From: CAYLLT01 sp964591605
GTDB taxonomy: Bacteria > Planctomycetota > Phycisphaerae > UBA1845 > PWPN01
NCBI GenBank assembly: GCA_964591605.1
Contig: CAZQEN010000408.1
Location: forward strand, 1-6,377
DNA length: 6,377 bases
Direction: 5' to 3'
In this document: positions 1 through 5,302 of the stretch, in pieces
How the letters are laid out: each line of letters begins with the position of its first letter
Position numbering within the stretch: the first letter of the stretch is position 1
Program-made: the position numbers and the translations under genes
The notes under the pieces: generated by a model
Databases searched by the model: none
Told to the model about the DNA's origin: nothing
The model's input: only the letters and a program-made list of their open reading frames with translations

Positions 1-1
1 C

Positions 2-706
2 ACGATGGGATCATCCGCGGAGGAACAGACTGCCTACAGCGCCGGGGGTGTCAATCTCACCGACGAAGGACCCCAGCACCCGGTGACTGTCTCGGATTTC
101 GCGATGAGCGTCACGGAGGTGACCCAACTTCAGTTCCGCACGCTCATGGGCTTCATCCCGACTCCTCCGGCAGACTGCGGTGATCTGTGTGATCACAATC
201 TCGTCCAGACCGACGATCGGCCGACCGGATGGACCTCCTGGACTCAGGCGGTTGCGTTCTGCGATGCGATGACCGGGCTCACCGGTCGACTCTGCCGGCT
301 TCCCACTGAGGCGGAGTGGGAATATGCCTGTCGTGCGAGCTCGCCGGAGGCTTACAGCTTCGGCGGCGATGCCGCATTGCTCGGTGACTACGCGTGGTAC
401 GACGCCAACAGCGGCTGGGCCGCCGTCTGGAACGCGTACCCTGTCGCGGGAAAACTGCCGAACGCCTATGGCCTGTACGACCTGCACGGAAGCGTCTGGG
501 AGTGGGTCGGCGACTGGTACGGGCTGTACAGTGCGGGGGCACAGACCGACCCCACGGGCCCTTCGACCACACAGATCATCGGGCCGCGCAAGATTATGCG
601 GGGCGGGGCGTTCAGCCGCGGCGCCCGCTACCTCCGATCCGCCTATCGCTACGACATCGGGCAGTATCCCCAGTTCAATTTTGGTTTTCGGGTCGTCTGC
701 GAGTAG
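2..706 (+). CDS. SUMF1/FGE-sulfatase domain protein, 5' end cut by window
   Basis: This is the C-terminal part of a protein with a formylglycine-generating-enzyme-type (SUMF1, FGE-sulfatase) domain. Counting the Met at base 5 as residue 1, family hallmarks appear in order: TMGSSAEE at the start (usually F-x-MGS inside the domain), VTVSDFAMSVTEVT (27-40), WTQAVAFC (79-86), RLPTEAEWEYACRA (98-111), NAYGLYDLHGSVWEWVGDWY near 151-170, RGGAFS (199-204) and a terminal GFRVVCE. Because MGSS is normally internal and the frame is open to the window edge, the true start lies upstream and the Met is not the start. In true FGE two copper-binding cysteines follow the RGGS motif; by eye they align here with Arg205 and Leu210, so formylglycine-generating activity is unlikely. 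Extra cysteines sit at 58 and 62 (DCGDLC), in an insert. The domain is often a binding or structural module in bacteria. The substrate is unknown, and a link to the downstream exosortase is possible but not shown. Confidence 0.9.
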   Translation, partial: TMGSSAEEQTAYSAGGVNLTDEGPQHPVTVSDFAMSVTEVTQLQFRTLMGFIPTPPADCGDLCDHNLVQTDDRPTGWTSWTQAVAFCDAMTGLTGRLCRLPTEAEWEYACRASSPEAYSFGGDAALLGDYAWYDANSGWAAVWNAYPVAGKLPNAYGLYDLHGSVWEWVGDWYGLYSAGAQTDPTGPSTTQIIGPRKIMRGGAFSRGARYLRSAYRYDIGQYPQFNFGFRVVCE

Positions 707-714
707 GAGTGGGA

Positions 715-735
715 CGGTCAGGATACGCGTGACCG
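715..735 (+). other. Hairpin just after the SUMF1-domain gene
   Basis: The arms CGGTCA (715-720) and TGACCG (730-735) are perfectly complementary around a 9-base loop, starting 9 bases after the stop codon. No U-tract follows, so it is not a standard intrinsic terminator. It could stabilise the 3' end or be chance. Confidence 0.35.
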
Positions 736-894
736 CGGGCTGCAATCCGAGTCCCTTCGGCATCCCGGCGACCTACCCATCCGGGGGATCCCATGATGCG
801 CGCTGCTCAGACCGCAACAGGACAAGGTGACCGCTCGATTCCTCTGCGGAAGAGCGACCACCGCTCCGCCCAAGTCCGACATCCACACACAGCC

Positions 895-909
895 AGGAAC
901 CGGAACGTG
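895..909 (+). promoter_or_regulatory. Ribosome binding site deciding the exosortase GTG start
   Basis: AGGAA at 895-899 sits 7 bases before GTG 907. The competing ATG at 793 is preceded by a G-rich run (783-788) at 4 bases. The protein sequence gained from 793 is charged and unlike an exosortase N-terminus, which favours 907. Confidence 0.5.
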
Positions 910-1923
910 CACGAGAAAACGATTTCCCCCTCGGTGACCGGACACGACGCCCCCCTGCATGCCCTCCGGAGTATCGGCTGGTCGCCCCTGCTGGTCGTGC
1001 CGGTTCTGCTCGCGGCACTGATCTGGTCGTACTGGCCCGTCCTTCACGCCATGATGCGCGACTGGCAAGCGGACGACAACTACTCGGTGGGGGCGCTGGT
1101 GCCCTTCATCGCCCTCTACCTGCTGTGGAACGACCGCAAGACGCTGGCCCGCTGCACACCCCAGCCCTGCGGCTGGGGGATCCCGGTCATCCTGGCCGCG
1201 CTGCTCGCCCGCGCCTTCGGCCTGGTCGCGCTCTTTGAGTCCGCCGAACGGTACTCGCTGGTGCTGATGGTGGCCGGCCTCGTGCTCCTCATCGGCGGCC
1301 GGCAGGTCTTTCGCCGGGTCGTGTGGGTGCTCGTGTTTCTGCTGCTCATGGTGCCGCTGCCCGGCAAGGTGCACAACCTGGTCTCCGGCCCGCTGCAGTC
1401 GCTGGCCACCTCCGGCGCGGTCATGACCCTGGAGCTGATCGGCATCACCGTCATGCGCGAGGGGCACGTCATGACCCTCAACGGGGACGTGCGGGTCGGC
1501 GTGGCCGAGGCGTGCAGCGGGCTGCGGATGCTGACCGCCTTCGTCGTGGTGGCCGCCACGTTCGCCTGCGTGATCCGGCGCCCGGGCTGGCAGAGGTTCA
1601 TCCTGGTCTGCTCGAGCATCCCCATCGCGATTGTCTGCAACCTGGTCCGGGCGGTGGTCACGGCCCTGCTCTTCATCGTGGTCAGCAGCGACGCGGGCGA
1701 GCGCTTTTTCCACGATTTCGCCGGCTACGCCATGATGCCGCTGGCGATTCTCATCCTCGTCGCCGAACTGCGGCTGCTCCCGCTGCTGGTGTCCCTTGAC
1801 ACGCCGCGTTCGCCTGCGGCGAACCAATCGCTTCGCGATTCCCGCGAAGCGGGCGGCGAGTCAAGGGCGACCCTTGACACGCCGCTGCGGGCGAAGCCCA
1901 CGCCGCCTGCGGCGGGAACGTGA
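907..1923 (+). CDS. Exosortase (exosortase/archaeosortase family transpeptidase)
   Basis: This is a multi-pass inner-membrane Cys protease/transpeptidase that recognises and cleaves C-terminal PEP-CTERM-type sorting signals on exported proteins. I choose the GTG at 907 (338 residues). AGGAA at 895-899 lies 7 bases upstream, and the first membrane helix begins about 20 residues later. ATG 793 is an in-frame alternative that adds 38 hydrophilic residues without family character. Family marks are DDNYSVGALVPFIALYLLW (Y59-S60 region) and the three catalytic residues: Cys203 in EACSGLRML, Arg248 in CNLVRA and His269 in FFHDFAGY. About eight hydrophobic stretches end near residue 295. Residues 296-338 form a Ser/Pro/Ala/Arg tail encoded by palindromic repeats, and the stop codon lies inside the second repeat. 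Without the tail the protein is about 295 residues, near the family norm. No EpsI-type domain is fused. The probable substrates are the three sorted proteins downstream. The exact exosortase subtype is not assigned. Confidence 0.94.
   Translation: MHEKTISPSVTGHDAPLHALRSIGWSPLLVVPVLLAALIWSYWPVLHAMMRDWQADDNYSVGALVPFIALYLLWNDRKTLARCTPQPCGWGIPVILAALLARAFGLVALFESAERYSLVLMVAGLVLLIGGRQVFRRVVWVLVFLLLMVPLPGKVHNLVSGPLQSLATSGAVMTLELIGITVMREGHVMTLNGDVRVGVAEACSGLRMLTAFVVVAATFACVIRRPGWQRFILVCSSIPIAIVCNLVRAVVTALLFIVVSSDAGERFFHDFAGYAMMPLAILILVAELRLLPLLVSLDTPRSPAANQSLRDSREAGGESRATLDTPLRAKPTPPAAGT
1793..1867. repeat. Palindromic repeat unit 1 (REP-like), inside the exosortase 3' end
   Basis: The terminal inverted repeats CCCTTGACACGCCG (1793-1806) and CGGCGAGTCAAGGG (1854-1867) match at 13 of 14 positions. 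Two smaller perfect hairpins sit between them: GTTCGCC/GGCGAAC (1808-1814 with 1818-1824, 3-base loop) and GCTTCGCG/CGCGAAGC (1830-1837 with 1843-1850, 5-base loop). The unit is 75 bases and can fold as a three-way or cruciform structure. It is read through in frame by the exosortase gene. Size and symmetry fit a REP/MITE-like dispersed element. No transposase is present here. Confidence 0.8.
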
Positions 1924-1945
1924 AGCGTTTGCGGCGCGTCAAGGG
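1871..1945. repeat. Palindromic repeat unit 2 (REP-like), containing the exosortase stop codon
   Basis: This is a second 75-base unit only 3 bases after the first. Its ends CCCTTGACACGCCGC and GCGGCGCGTCAAGGG are complementary except for one position; with one flanking pair (1870 and 1946) the match is 15 of 16. An inner hairpin pairs CGCCGC (1901-1906) with GCGGCG (1909-1914). The left 15 bases are identical to those of unit 1, but the interior differs, so the ends are more conserved than the middle. The exosortase stop TGA (1921-1923) lies inside. Confidence 0.8.
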
Positions 1946-2035
1946 TGAGCCCCGACAAACCGCAGCTCCCCGGCGTCCCCCCCGCACGAACCGGCCCGGC
2001 CCGCGGCGGCGCGCCGCACGTGAAGGAGAAGAACC

Positions 2036-2695
2036 ATGGACGATCATCCGTTCACCTGTGAGCGATGCGGGGCGCCGGCCCTGGTGTTCATCGGGCACGA
2101 CCCTGACCACGGCAACGTCATCCGCGACTTCTGCCTGGACTGCGCGGATGACTTCGACGCCGAGCGCCGTCGCCGCGGCCGGGGCCTGCACGGCCCGGCG
2201 CTGGTCATCTGCCTGGGCCTCACGCTCCTGCTGCTCTCGGTTTTCGCGGATGCACTGGCCATCGGGAAAAGCGGCGGGCTTGGCTGGAAGCAGCATGCCG
2301 GCGTGATCATCGGCGGGTGCCTGACGCTCATGGGCGCGGTCCTGCGCGTCCCGACCGTGCTGCTCATGGGTATCGAGGTGGCCGGCCTGAGCCTGTGTGC
2401 CGACCGGCTCGAGCTCGGACTCCAGGCGGGTTTCGGCCCGGACCAGTTGCTGGGAAGTGTCATGGGCGCGCTCATCGTGCTGGTCGGCGTGGCCGCGTCC
2501 CGGTACCGGCGAAAAGAGGCATCCGGCCCGCCCCGTCGCGTCGCCGCCGCTGCCGCGGGTTCCGGCGTTTCCGGTCCGGTCCCGTCGACTCTGTCGGCCT
2601 CCCATCAGAGTATCCCGGCCGACGCATCGCCGCTCCGCGAGCCGTCCATCGCTGCGCTGCCCCGTCCGGCGGCGCCGGCGGCGAGCCCGGAGTGA
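2036..2695 (+). CDS. Zinc-ribbon-like four-helix membrane protein, unrecognised
   Basis: The gene encodes 219 residues. The start is well supported: AAGGAG (2023-2028) lies 7 bases before the ATG, just after a perfect 12-base palindrome (2006-2017). The N-terminus has two CxxC knuckles, C8-x-x-C11 and C33-x-x-C36, which look like a small metal-binding zinc ribbon. A basic stretch RRRRGR (44-49) follows, then four hydrophobic segments near 54-71, 87-103, 106-121 and 138-154. The segment after RYRRK (156-160) is a low-complexity Ala/Pro/Ser tail to the end, probably disordered. There is no signal peptide or catalytic motif, so the ribbon and tail probably face the cytoplasm. I do not recognise the family. 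It lies 112 bases after the exosortase on the same strand, which suggests but does not prove a role beside it. Zinc-ribbon-plus-helices proteins of this kind also occur as unrelated housekeeping hypotheticals. Confidence 0.8.
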   Translation: MDDHPFTCERCGAPALVFIGHDPDHGNVIRDFCLDCADDFDAERRRRGRGLHGPALVICLGLTLLLLSVFADALAIGKSGGLGWKQHAGVIIGGCLTLMGAVLRVPTVLLMGIEVAGLSLCADRLELGLQAGFGPDQLLGSVMGALIVLVGVAASRYRRKEASGPPRRVAAAAAGSGVSGPVPSTLSASHQSIPADASPLREPSIAALPRPAAPAASPE

Positions 2696-2720
2696 TTTTT
2701 CGCAAAAAAAAATCCGCCTC

Positions 2721-2743
2721 CAGACCCCGCTTCGGGCGGTCTG
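2721..2743. other. Hairpin after the zinc-ribbon membrane protein gene
   Basis: The arms CAGACC (2721-2726) and GGTCTG (2738-2743) pair perfectly, and two more C-G pairs form with one bulged base, leaving a GCTTCG-type loop. On the + strand there is no U-tract after it. On the - strand it is followed by a T9 run (complement of 2704-2712) after 8 bases, a poor intrinsic-terminator geometry. Confidence 0.35.
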
Positions 2744-2748
2744 ATCAC

Positions 2749-2768
2749 AAAAACCCCTCCGATGAGGG
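2749..2768 (-). terminator. Possible minus-strand intrinsic terminator
   Basis: Read on the - strand, CCCTC (complement of 2764-2768), a 4-base loop and GAGGG (complement of 2755-2759) form a 5-bp stem, followed by one G and five T. This is terminator geometry, but the stem is short and no minus-strand gene is evident to its right. Confidence 0.25.
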
Positions 2769-3073
2769 CCCCGAAGACTGTGGATGCAGCCGCGCGGTGT
2801 CGCATAACCCCGCCGGCGGGGAGTCTAAAACGTGCTCCAGGCAGGAATTGCGGCGGGCCTCGGCCGGTGTTTTGTGATACGTCCCGCGTGCAGAACGAAT
2901 CGGGCCCCGGCGGTTTTGCGATGGAAGGATTTTTAACGCAAACCATGCTGAAATCAGGATTTAGCTTGCATTCTCCCGCGGGGCGCGGTATTCATGACGT
3001 GAGCAATGGGGTGAGCCCGCGCCGAAGCGATCGGTTTTCCGCGACGACTCACCCGCGCCGAACGAGGCGTGAT

Positions 3074-3694
3074 GTGAAGCCGATTCACACCATCCTGGCG
3101 ACCCTGATCCTCGCATCCGCGACGGCGTGTGCGACGGCCGATCTGACGCCCTCGACGCTGCCCGCCGCCCCGGCCCGTGTGACGCTCCTGGCGAGCGAAC
3201 CGTGCACGGCAGCCTCCCTGTCCTCTGCTGCGTCCTCCGCCTCGCTGACGGGTGATTGCCTCTCGAACCCGCTGGACCTCGCCCAGGGCGGCGGTCTGCC
3301 ATCCTGGGAGCGCATCCGTCTGGCGGGCGACGCCCCCTCCGGCGCCGGCTCCGAGCCCGCGATCCGCCAGCTCCCGGGTGCGCCCGGCAGTGCGGGCCTG
3401 GTCCTCTCGGCTCTGCTCACCGTCGGCGCCTGGCAGTTCACCCGCAAAGCCGCGCACCTGCATCTGGGCCAGGTGCCCGACTGGTACCATGCCCATGCCC
3501 CGGTCCAGATCGGCCACTGCGTCGCCTTCGACCCCGCGGCCGGATTCGACTGGATGCCCGTTTGCCTGTTCGATCGCCCGCTGGGCGATCGGCCTGTGCT
3601 CATCTTCCGCGCCCGGCCCGAGTCCGACGCGCGGTGTCTGTCCGTCTGTTTCCTTCCGGTCATCGCTCCTCGCGGACCTCCCGCGGTTTCCTGA
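3074..3694 (+). CDS. Exported protein with an internal sorting-tail-like segment, unrecognised
   Basis: The GTG start at 3074 is chosen because GAGG (3064-3067) is 6 bases upstream and the protein then begins with a textbook signal peptide. It has KPIH, a hydrophobic core ILATLILA (7-14) and ATACATA-D, with probable cleavage after Ala22. A Cys at 19 could instead make it a lipoprotein, but the residue at -3 is not the usual Leu. The product is 206 residues. Residues 23-98 are Ala/Ser/Pro-rich and look disordered. Residues 100-125 are a Pro/Gly-led hydrophobic segment ending in basic residues: LPGAPGSAG, then VLSALLTVGAW, then QFTRK. This resembles the P-x-P/helix/Arg tails of its neighbours, yet it is followed by HLHLGQVPDWYH (128-139), QIGHCVAFDP and several Cys. 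I do not recognise the family. Its position between the exosortase and the substrates suggests a part in surface sorting, which is inference. Confidence 0.7.
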   Translation: MKPIHTILATLILASATACATADLTPSTLPAAPARVTLLASEPCTAASLSSAASSASLTGDCLSNPLDLAQGGGLPSWERIRLAGDAPSGAGSEPAIRQLPGAPGSAGLVLSALLTVGAWQFTRKAAHLHLGQVPDWYHAHAPVQIGHCVAFDPAAGFDWMPVCLFDRPLGDRPVLIFRARPESDARCLSVCFLPVIAPRGPPAVS

Positions 3695-3697
3695 ACC

Positions 3698-3711
3698 GAG
3701 CCATCGGGCTC
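3698..3711 (+). other. Small hairpin after the 206-residue protein gene
   Basis: GAGCC (3698-3702) pairs with GGCTC (3707-3711) across the tetraloop ATCG, 3 bases after the stop. No U-tract follows, so terminator function is doubtful. Confidence 0.25.
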
Positions 3712-3796
3712 ATCGATCGGGCGTGCACCTGCGCGGCTGCGACGCGTCGTCATGGCGCGCGGTGTGACGCAATCTTCAGGAAATCCAAGGTCAAGT

Positions 3797-3817
3797 CCCG
3801 CCCCGGTTTGAGGCGGG
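3797..3817 (+). promoter_or_regulatory. Leader hairpin upstream of the first sorted-protein gene
   Basis: CCCGCC (3797-3802) and GGCGGG (3812-3817) form a perfect 6-bp stem with a 9-base loop. The stem ends 9 bases before the ribosome binding site GAGGAG (3827-3832), which is 7 bases before ATG 3840 and stays unpaired. A role in mRNA stability or expression control is possible but unproven. Confidence 0.35.
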
Positions 3818-3839
3818 CACACATTCGAGGAGCAAAACC

Positions 3840-4562
3840 ATGAGAAAAACAATCGCAATCAGCGCCCTGTTGGTCACCATTTTGGCGATCGGATCGCCGG
3901 CGCTGGCGGATCCCGCCAAGCCTGTCGGCACGACATTCTATTGGCAGAACCCGGTTGATTCCGTGTGGCTGTCATTTACGGTGGAATACACGGTCAACCT
4001 AACGCAGGTCAGCGGCGGCACCAACGGGGGGCCTTTCAACGTTGATGTGTTGACAGGCACCGGTCTGTCGGACTATCGAACTTGGTGCGTCGAGAGCGAG
4101 ATAACATTTCAGCCTGGCCACACCTACTCTGCAACCGTGGAGCCGGTGGCCCACTCAGGGAATGTCAACTCCGCGGGTGATCCAATCTCAGATGTCACCC
4201 AGTACATTTACGAGACATGGCTGGGGGGCGCGCCGGCCACCTGGAGCCTGACGGAAATCAGGAACTCCATCTGGTATGCAGAGCAGGAACCTGATGGAGT
4301 GGCGAACCAGGATCCGTACAAGGATGCCCTTATCGCCCTCGGCTATGCACCGGGTACTCTCCCCAAGGATTTGAGGAATGGAACCATCGGAGCCTTGAAT
4401 CTCTGGAACGGATTTGTCCAGCGGGATATCACAGAGCTCGGGTTGGTGAATGTGTGGGTGGCGTCGGAGCGTCAGAGCTTCGTGATTCCCGCGCCGGGAG
4501 CTGCTCTCCTGGGCGTGATCGGTCTCGGCCTGATCGGCTGGGCCAGGCGTCGTTCTGTGTAA
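3840..4562 (+). CDS. PEP-CTERM-type sorted surface protein, thioester-domain-like
   Basis: This is an exported protein of 240 residues, probably a substrate of the exosortase at 907-1923. GAGGAG (3827-3832) fixes the ATG. The signal peptide is MRKT, then a hydrophobic core, with cleavage after ALA at residues 21-23. The C-terminal signal occupies 216-240: IPAPGA, a Gly/Leu helix (about 222-234) and WARRR, two residues from the end. The usual PEP is PAP here. The mature part recalls thioester domains (TED, Pfam PF08341). TWCVESE (81-87) fits the conserved aromatic-Cys-Val-Glu motif, and TEIRNSIWY (138-146) fits the later I-Q-x-A/S-I-W helix, but with Arg141 where the thioester-forming Gln is expected. 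The fold assignment is therefore tentative, and a covalent thioester looks unlikely. After removal of the signal peptide Cys83 is the only Cys. Base use is clearly less GC-rich than in the exosortase gene. Confidence 0.9.
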   Translation: MRKTIAISALLVTILAIGSPALADPAKPVGTTFYWQNPVDSVWLSFTVEYTVNLTQVSGGTNGGPFNVDVLTGTGLSDYRTWCVESEITFQPGHTYSATVEPVAHSGNVNSAGDPISDVTQYIYETWLGGAPATWSLTEIRNSIWYAEQEPDGVANQDPYKDALIALGYAPGTLPKDLRNGTIGALNLWNGFVQRDITELGLVNVWVASERQSFVIPAPGAALLGVIGLGLIGWARRRSV

Positions 4563-4579
4563 CCATGTGTCACGAATCA

Positions 4580-4619
4580 GCCCTCACCGGCCGTCGATCC
4601 GGGCGGCCGGCGAGAGGGC
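4580..4619. other. Strong 40-base inverted repeat between the first two sorted-protein genes
   Basis: The outer arms GCCCTC (4580-4585) and GAGGGC (4614-4619) enclose inner arms CCGGCCG (4587-4593) and CGGCCGG (4604-4610), separated by small internal mismatches, with a 10-base loop. It begins 17 bases after one stop codon and ends 21 bases before the next ATG. There is no U-tract on either strand. It could be a 3' stabilising structure or a weak/partial terminator that sets the level of the downstream gene. Confidence 0.6.
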
Positions 4620-4640
4620 GATCATAGATTTGAGGTTGGC

Positions 4641-5231
4641 ATGAAAACCCGAACATTCATTGTTATTGCTTCTGTGCTGGGTCTTGCGTGCCCCGCGGCC
4701 TGGGCCGACCTGACGCCCATCGGTGATCCGATCGAGGAGAACTCCTGGACTCAGGTCTTCAACGAAAGCGGTGTCGGTCAGTACGATTGCATGGCGTTCG
4801 TGATGGTGTCCTCCGGAGATGCGTTCGAGCACTTCCTGAGCAGTGGGGGTGTCCACACGCCGAGCCTTTCCGGCTTTACGAAGACGGGCTGGACGGCGTA
4901 CGAGAACGCTCCCGCTCCTACCGTGAACAACACGCGCTCGACACCGATGGCGATAGCCGCTTTCGGCCCTTTGACGACGACGAACATGGATTTCAAAGTC
5001 CAGTTCAACGGACCGAAGGCGAATGTTCTCCAGTTCGACTTCTTTGCGTTTCGTGGCCAAACCCTCTTGGAGAGCGTCCACGCGAACTGGAATGGCTCCT
5101 CCTGGAAATTCACCTCTTTTGCCTCTGAGATGACTCGCGCTCAGGTTGAGGCGATCCCCGCTCCCGGCGCAGTGCTGCTCGGCGTGCTGGGCCTGGGCCT
5201 GATCGGCTGGGCCAGGAGGCGAGTTGCGTAG
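4641..5231 (+). CDS. PEP-CTERM-type sorted surface protein, hypothetical
   Basis: This exported protein of 196 residues begins at an ATG preceded by TGAGGT (4631-4636), 4-5 bases upstream. The signal peptide is MKTRT plus hydrophobic core, with probable cleavage after AWA at residues 20-22; the mature chain starts DLTPIGDP. The body (23-170) looks like a beta-rich extracellular domain with many Asn, Thr, Ser, Phe and Gly and one Cys (50), and I recognise no family. The sorting tail spans 172-196: IPAPGAV, then a Gly/Leu helix and WARRR before the last two residues. It matches the tail of the preceding gene closely, including a 21-base identical stretch at the DNA level, so both are very likely handled by the same exosortase. 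The mature domains do not look similar, so the tails are the shared part. Confidence 0.88.
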   Translation: MKTRTFIVIASVLGLACPAAWADLTPIGDPIEENSWTQVFNESGVGQYDCMAFVMVSSGDAFEHFLSSGGVHTPSLSGFTKTGWTAYENAPAPTVNNTRSTPMAIAAFGPLTTTNMDFKVQFNGPKANVLQFDFFAFRGQTLLESVHANWNGSSWKFTSFASEMTRAQVEAIPAPGAVLLGVLGLGLIGWARRRVA

Positions 5232-5258
5232 CTTGTGACTGAACGGAGAATCACCCTC

Positions 5259-5298
5259 CCCTCCGCCCCTGCAGGAGTTCATCCGATGGGGCGGAGGG
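5259..5298 (+). promoter_or_regulatory. 11-bp perfect hairpin burying the next gene's ribosome binding site
   Basis: CCCTCCGCCCC (5259-5269) is perfectly complementary to GGGGCGGAGGG (5288-5298), with an 18-base loop. The right arm contains GGAGGG (5293-5298), the only good Shine-Dalgarno for ATG 5303, 4 bases away. In the folded mRNA the site would be closed. There is no U-tract, so a simple terminator of the preceding gene is less likely, though stop-to-hairpin distance (27 bases) allows a 3'-end role as well. Confidence 0.6.
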
Positions 5299-5302
5299 AA
5301 TC

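Larger units (their letters stand above)
2696..3073. other. 378-base gap with small hairpins and no convincing gene
   Basis: I see no credible coding region. Structures present are a 6-bp hairpin at 2721-2743, a 5-bp hairpin at 2755-2768, a perfect 14-base palindrome CCCCGCCGGCGGGG at 2808-2821, a distant TTTGCG/CGCAAA pairing (2915-2920 with 2937-2942), and a weak hairpin at 2947-2965. An A9 run lies at 2704-2712. A promoter for the next gene probably lies here, but the best -35/-10 pair I found (TTGCAT near 2967 and TATTCA near 2990, 17 bases apart) matches consensus poorly. The base composition becomes less GC-rich near 2870-2990, as is usual for a regulatory stretch. Confidence 0.4.

Noticed and set aside
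718..1827. Long open frame on the minus strand opposite the exosortase (369 codons)
   Set aside because: The translation is His/Gln/Asp/Arg-rich without domain character, as expected from the complement of a GC-rich, Leu/Val-rich membrane protein gene. The + strand product has clear catalytic motifs.
1793..1945. CRISPR array
   Set aside because: Only two units, each internally palindromic, with a 3-base spacer and divergent centres. This is a REP-like arrangement and not repeats with unique spacers.
1920..2306. Arg/Pro-rich + strand frame starting in the second repeat
   Set aside because: It overlaps the start of the well-supported zinc-ribbon gene in another frame and has no protein-like composition.
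2605..2946. Minus-strand frame of 113 codons across the end of the zinc-ribbon gene and the gap
   Set aside because: No ribosome binding site or family match, it overlaps a supported gene, and composition looks like a GC-driven open frame.
2911..2965. Possible riboswitch in the gap before 3074, prompted by ACGCAAACC
   Set aside because: It superficially recalls part of the cyclic-di-GMP (GEMM) riboswitch, but the required order of stems and conserved bases is absent.
2762..3073. Upstream extension of the 206-residue protein to ATG 2762
   Set aside because: It would place about 100 basic, low-quality residues ahead of a perfect signal peptide. GTG 3074 has a good ribosome binding site and starts the signal peptide directly.
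2696..3839. Sigma-54 type -24/-12 promoters, known at some PEP-CTERM genes
   Set aside because: No TGGC...TTGC pair with the correct spacing was found in the gaps upstream of 3074 or 3840.
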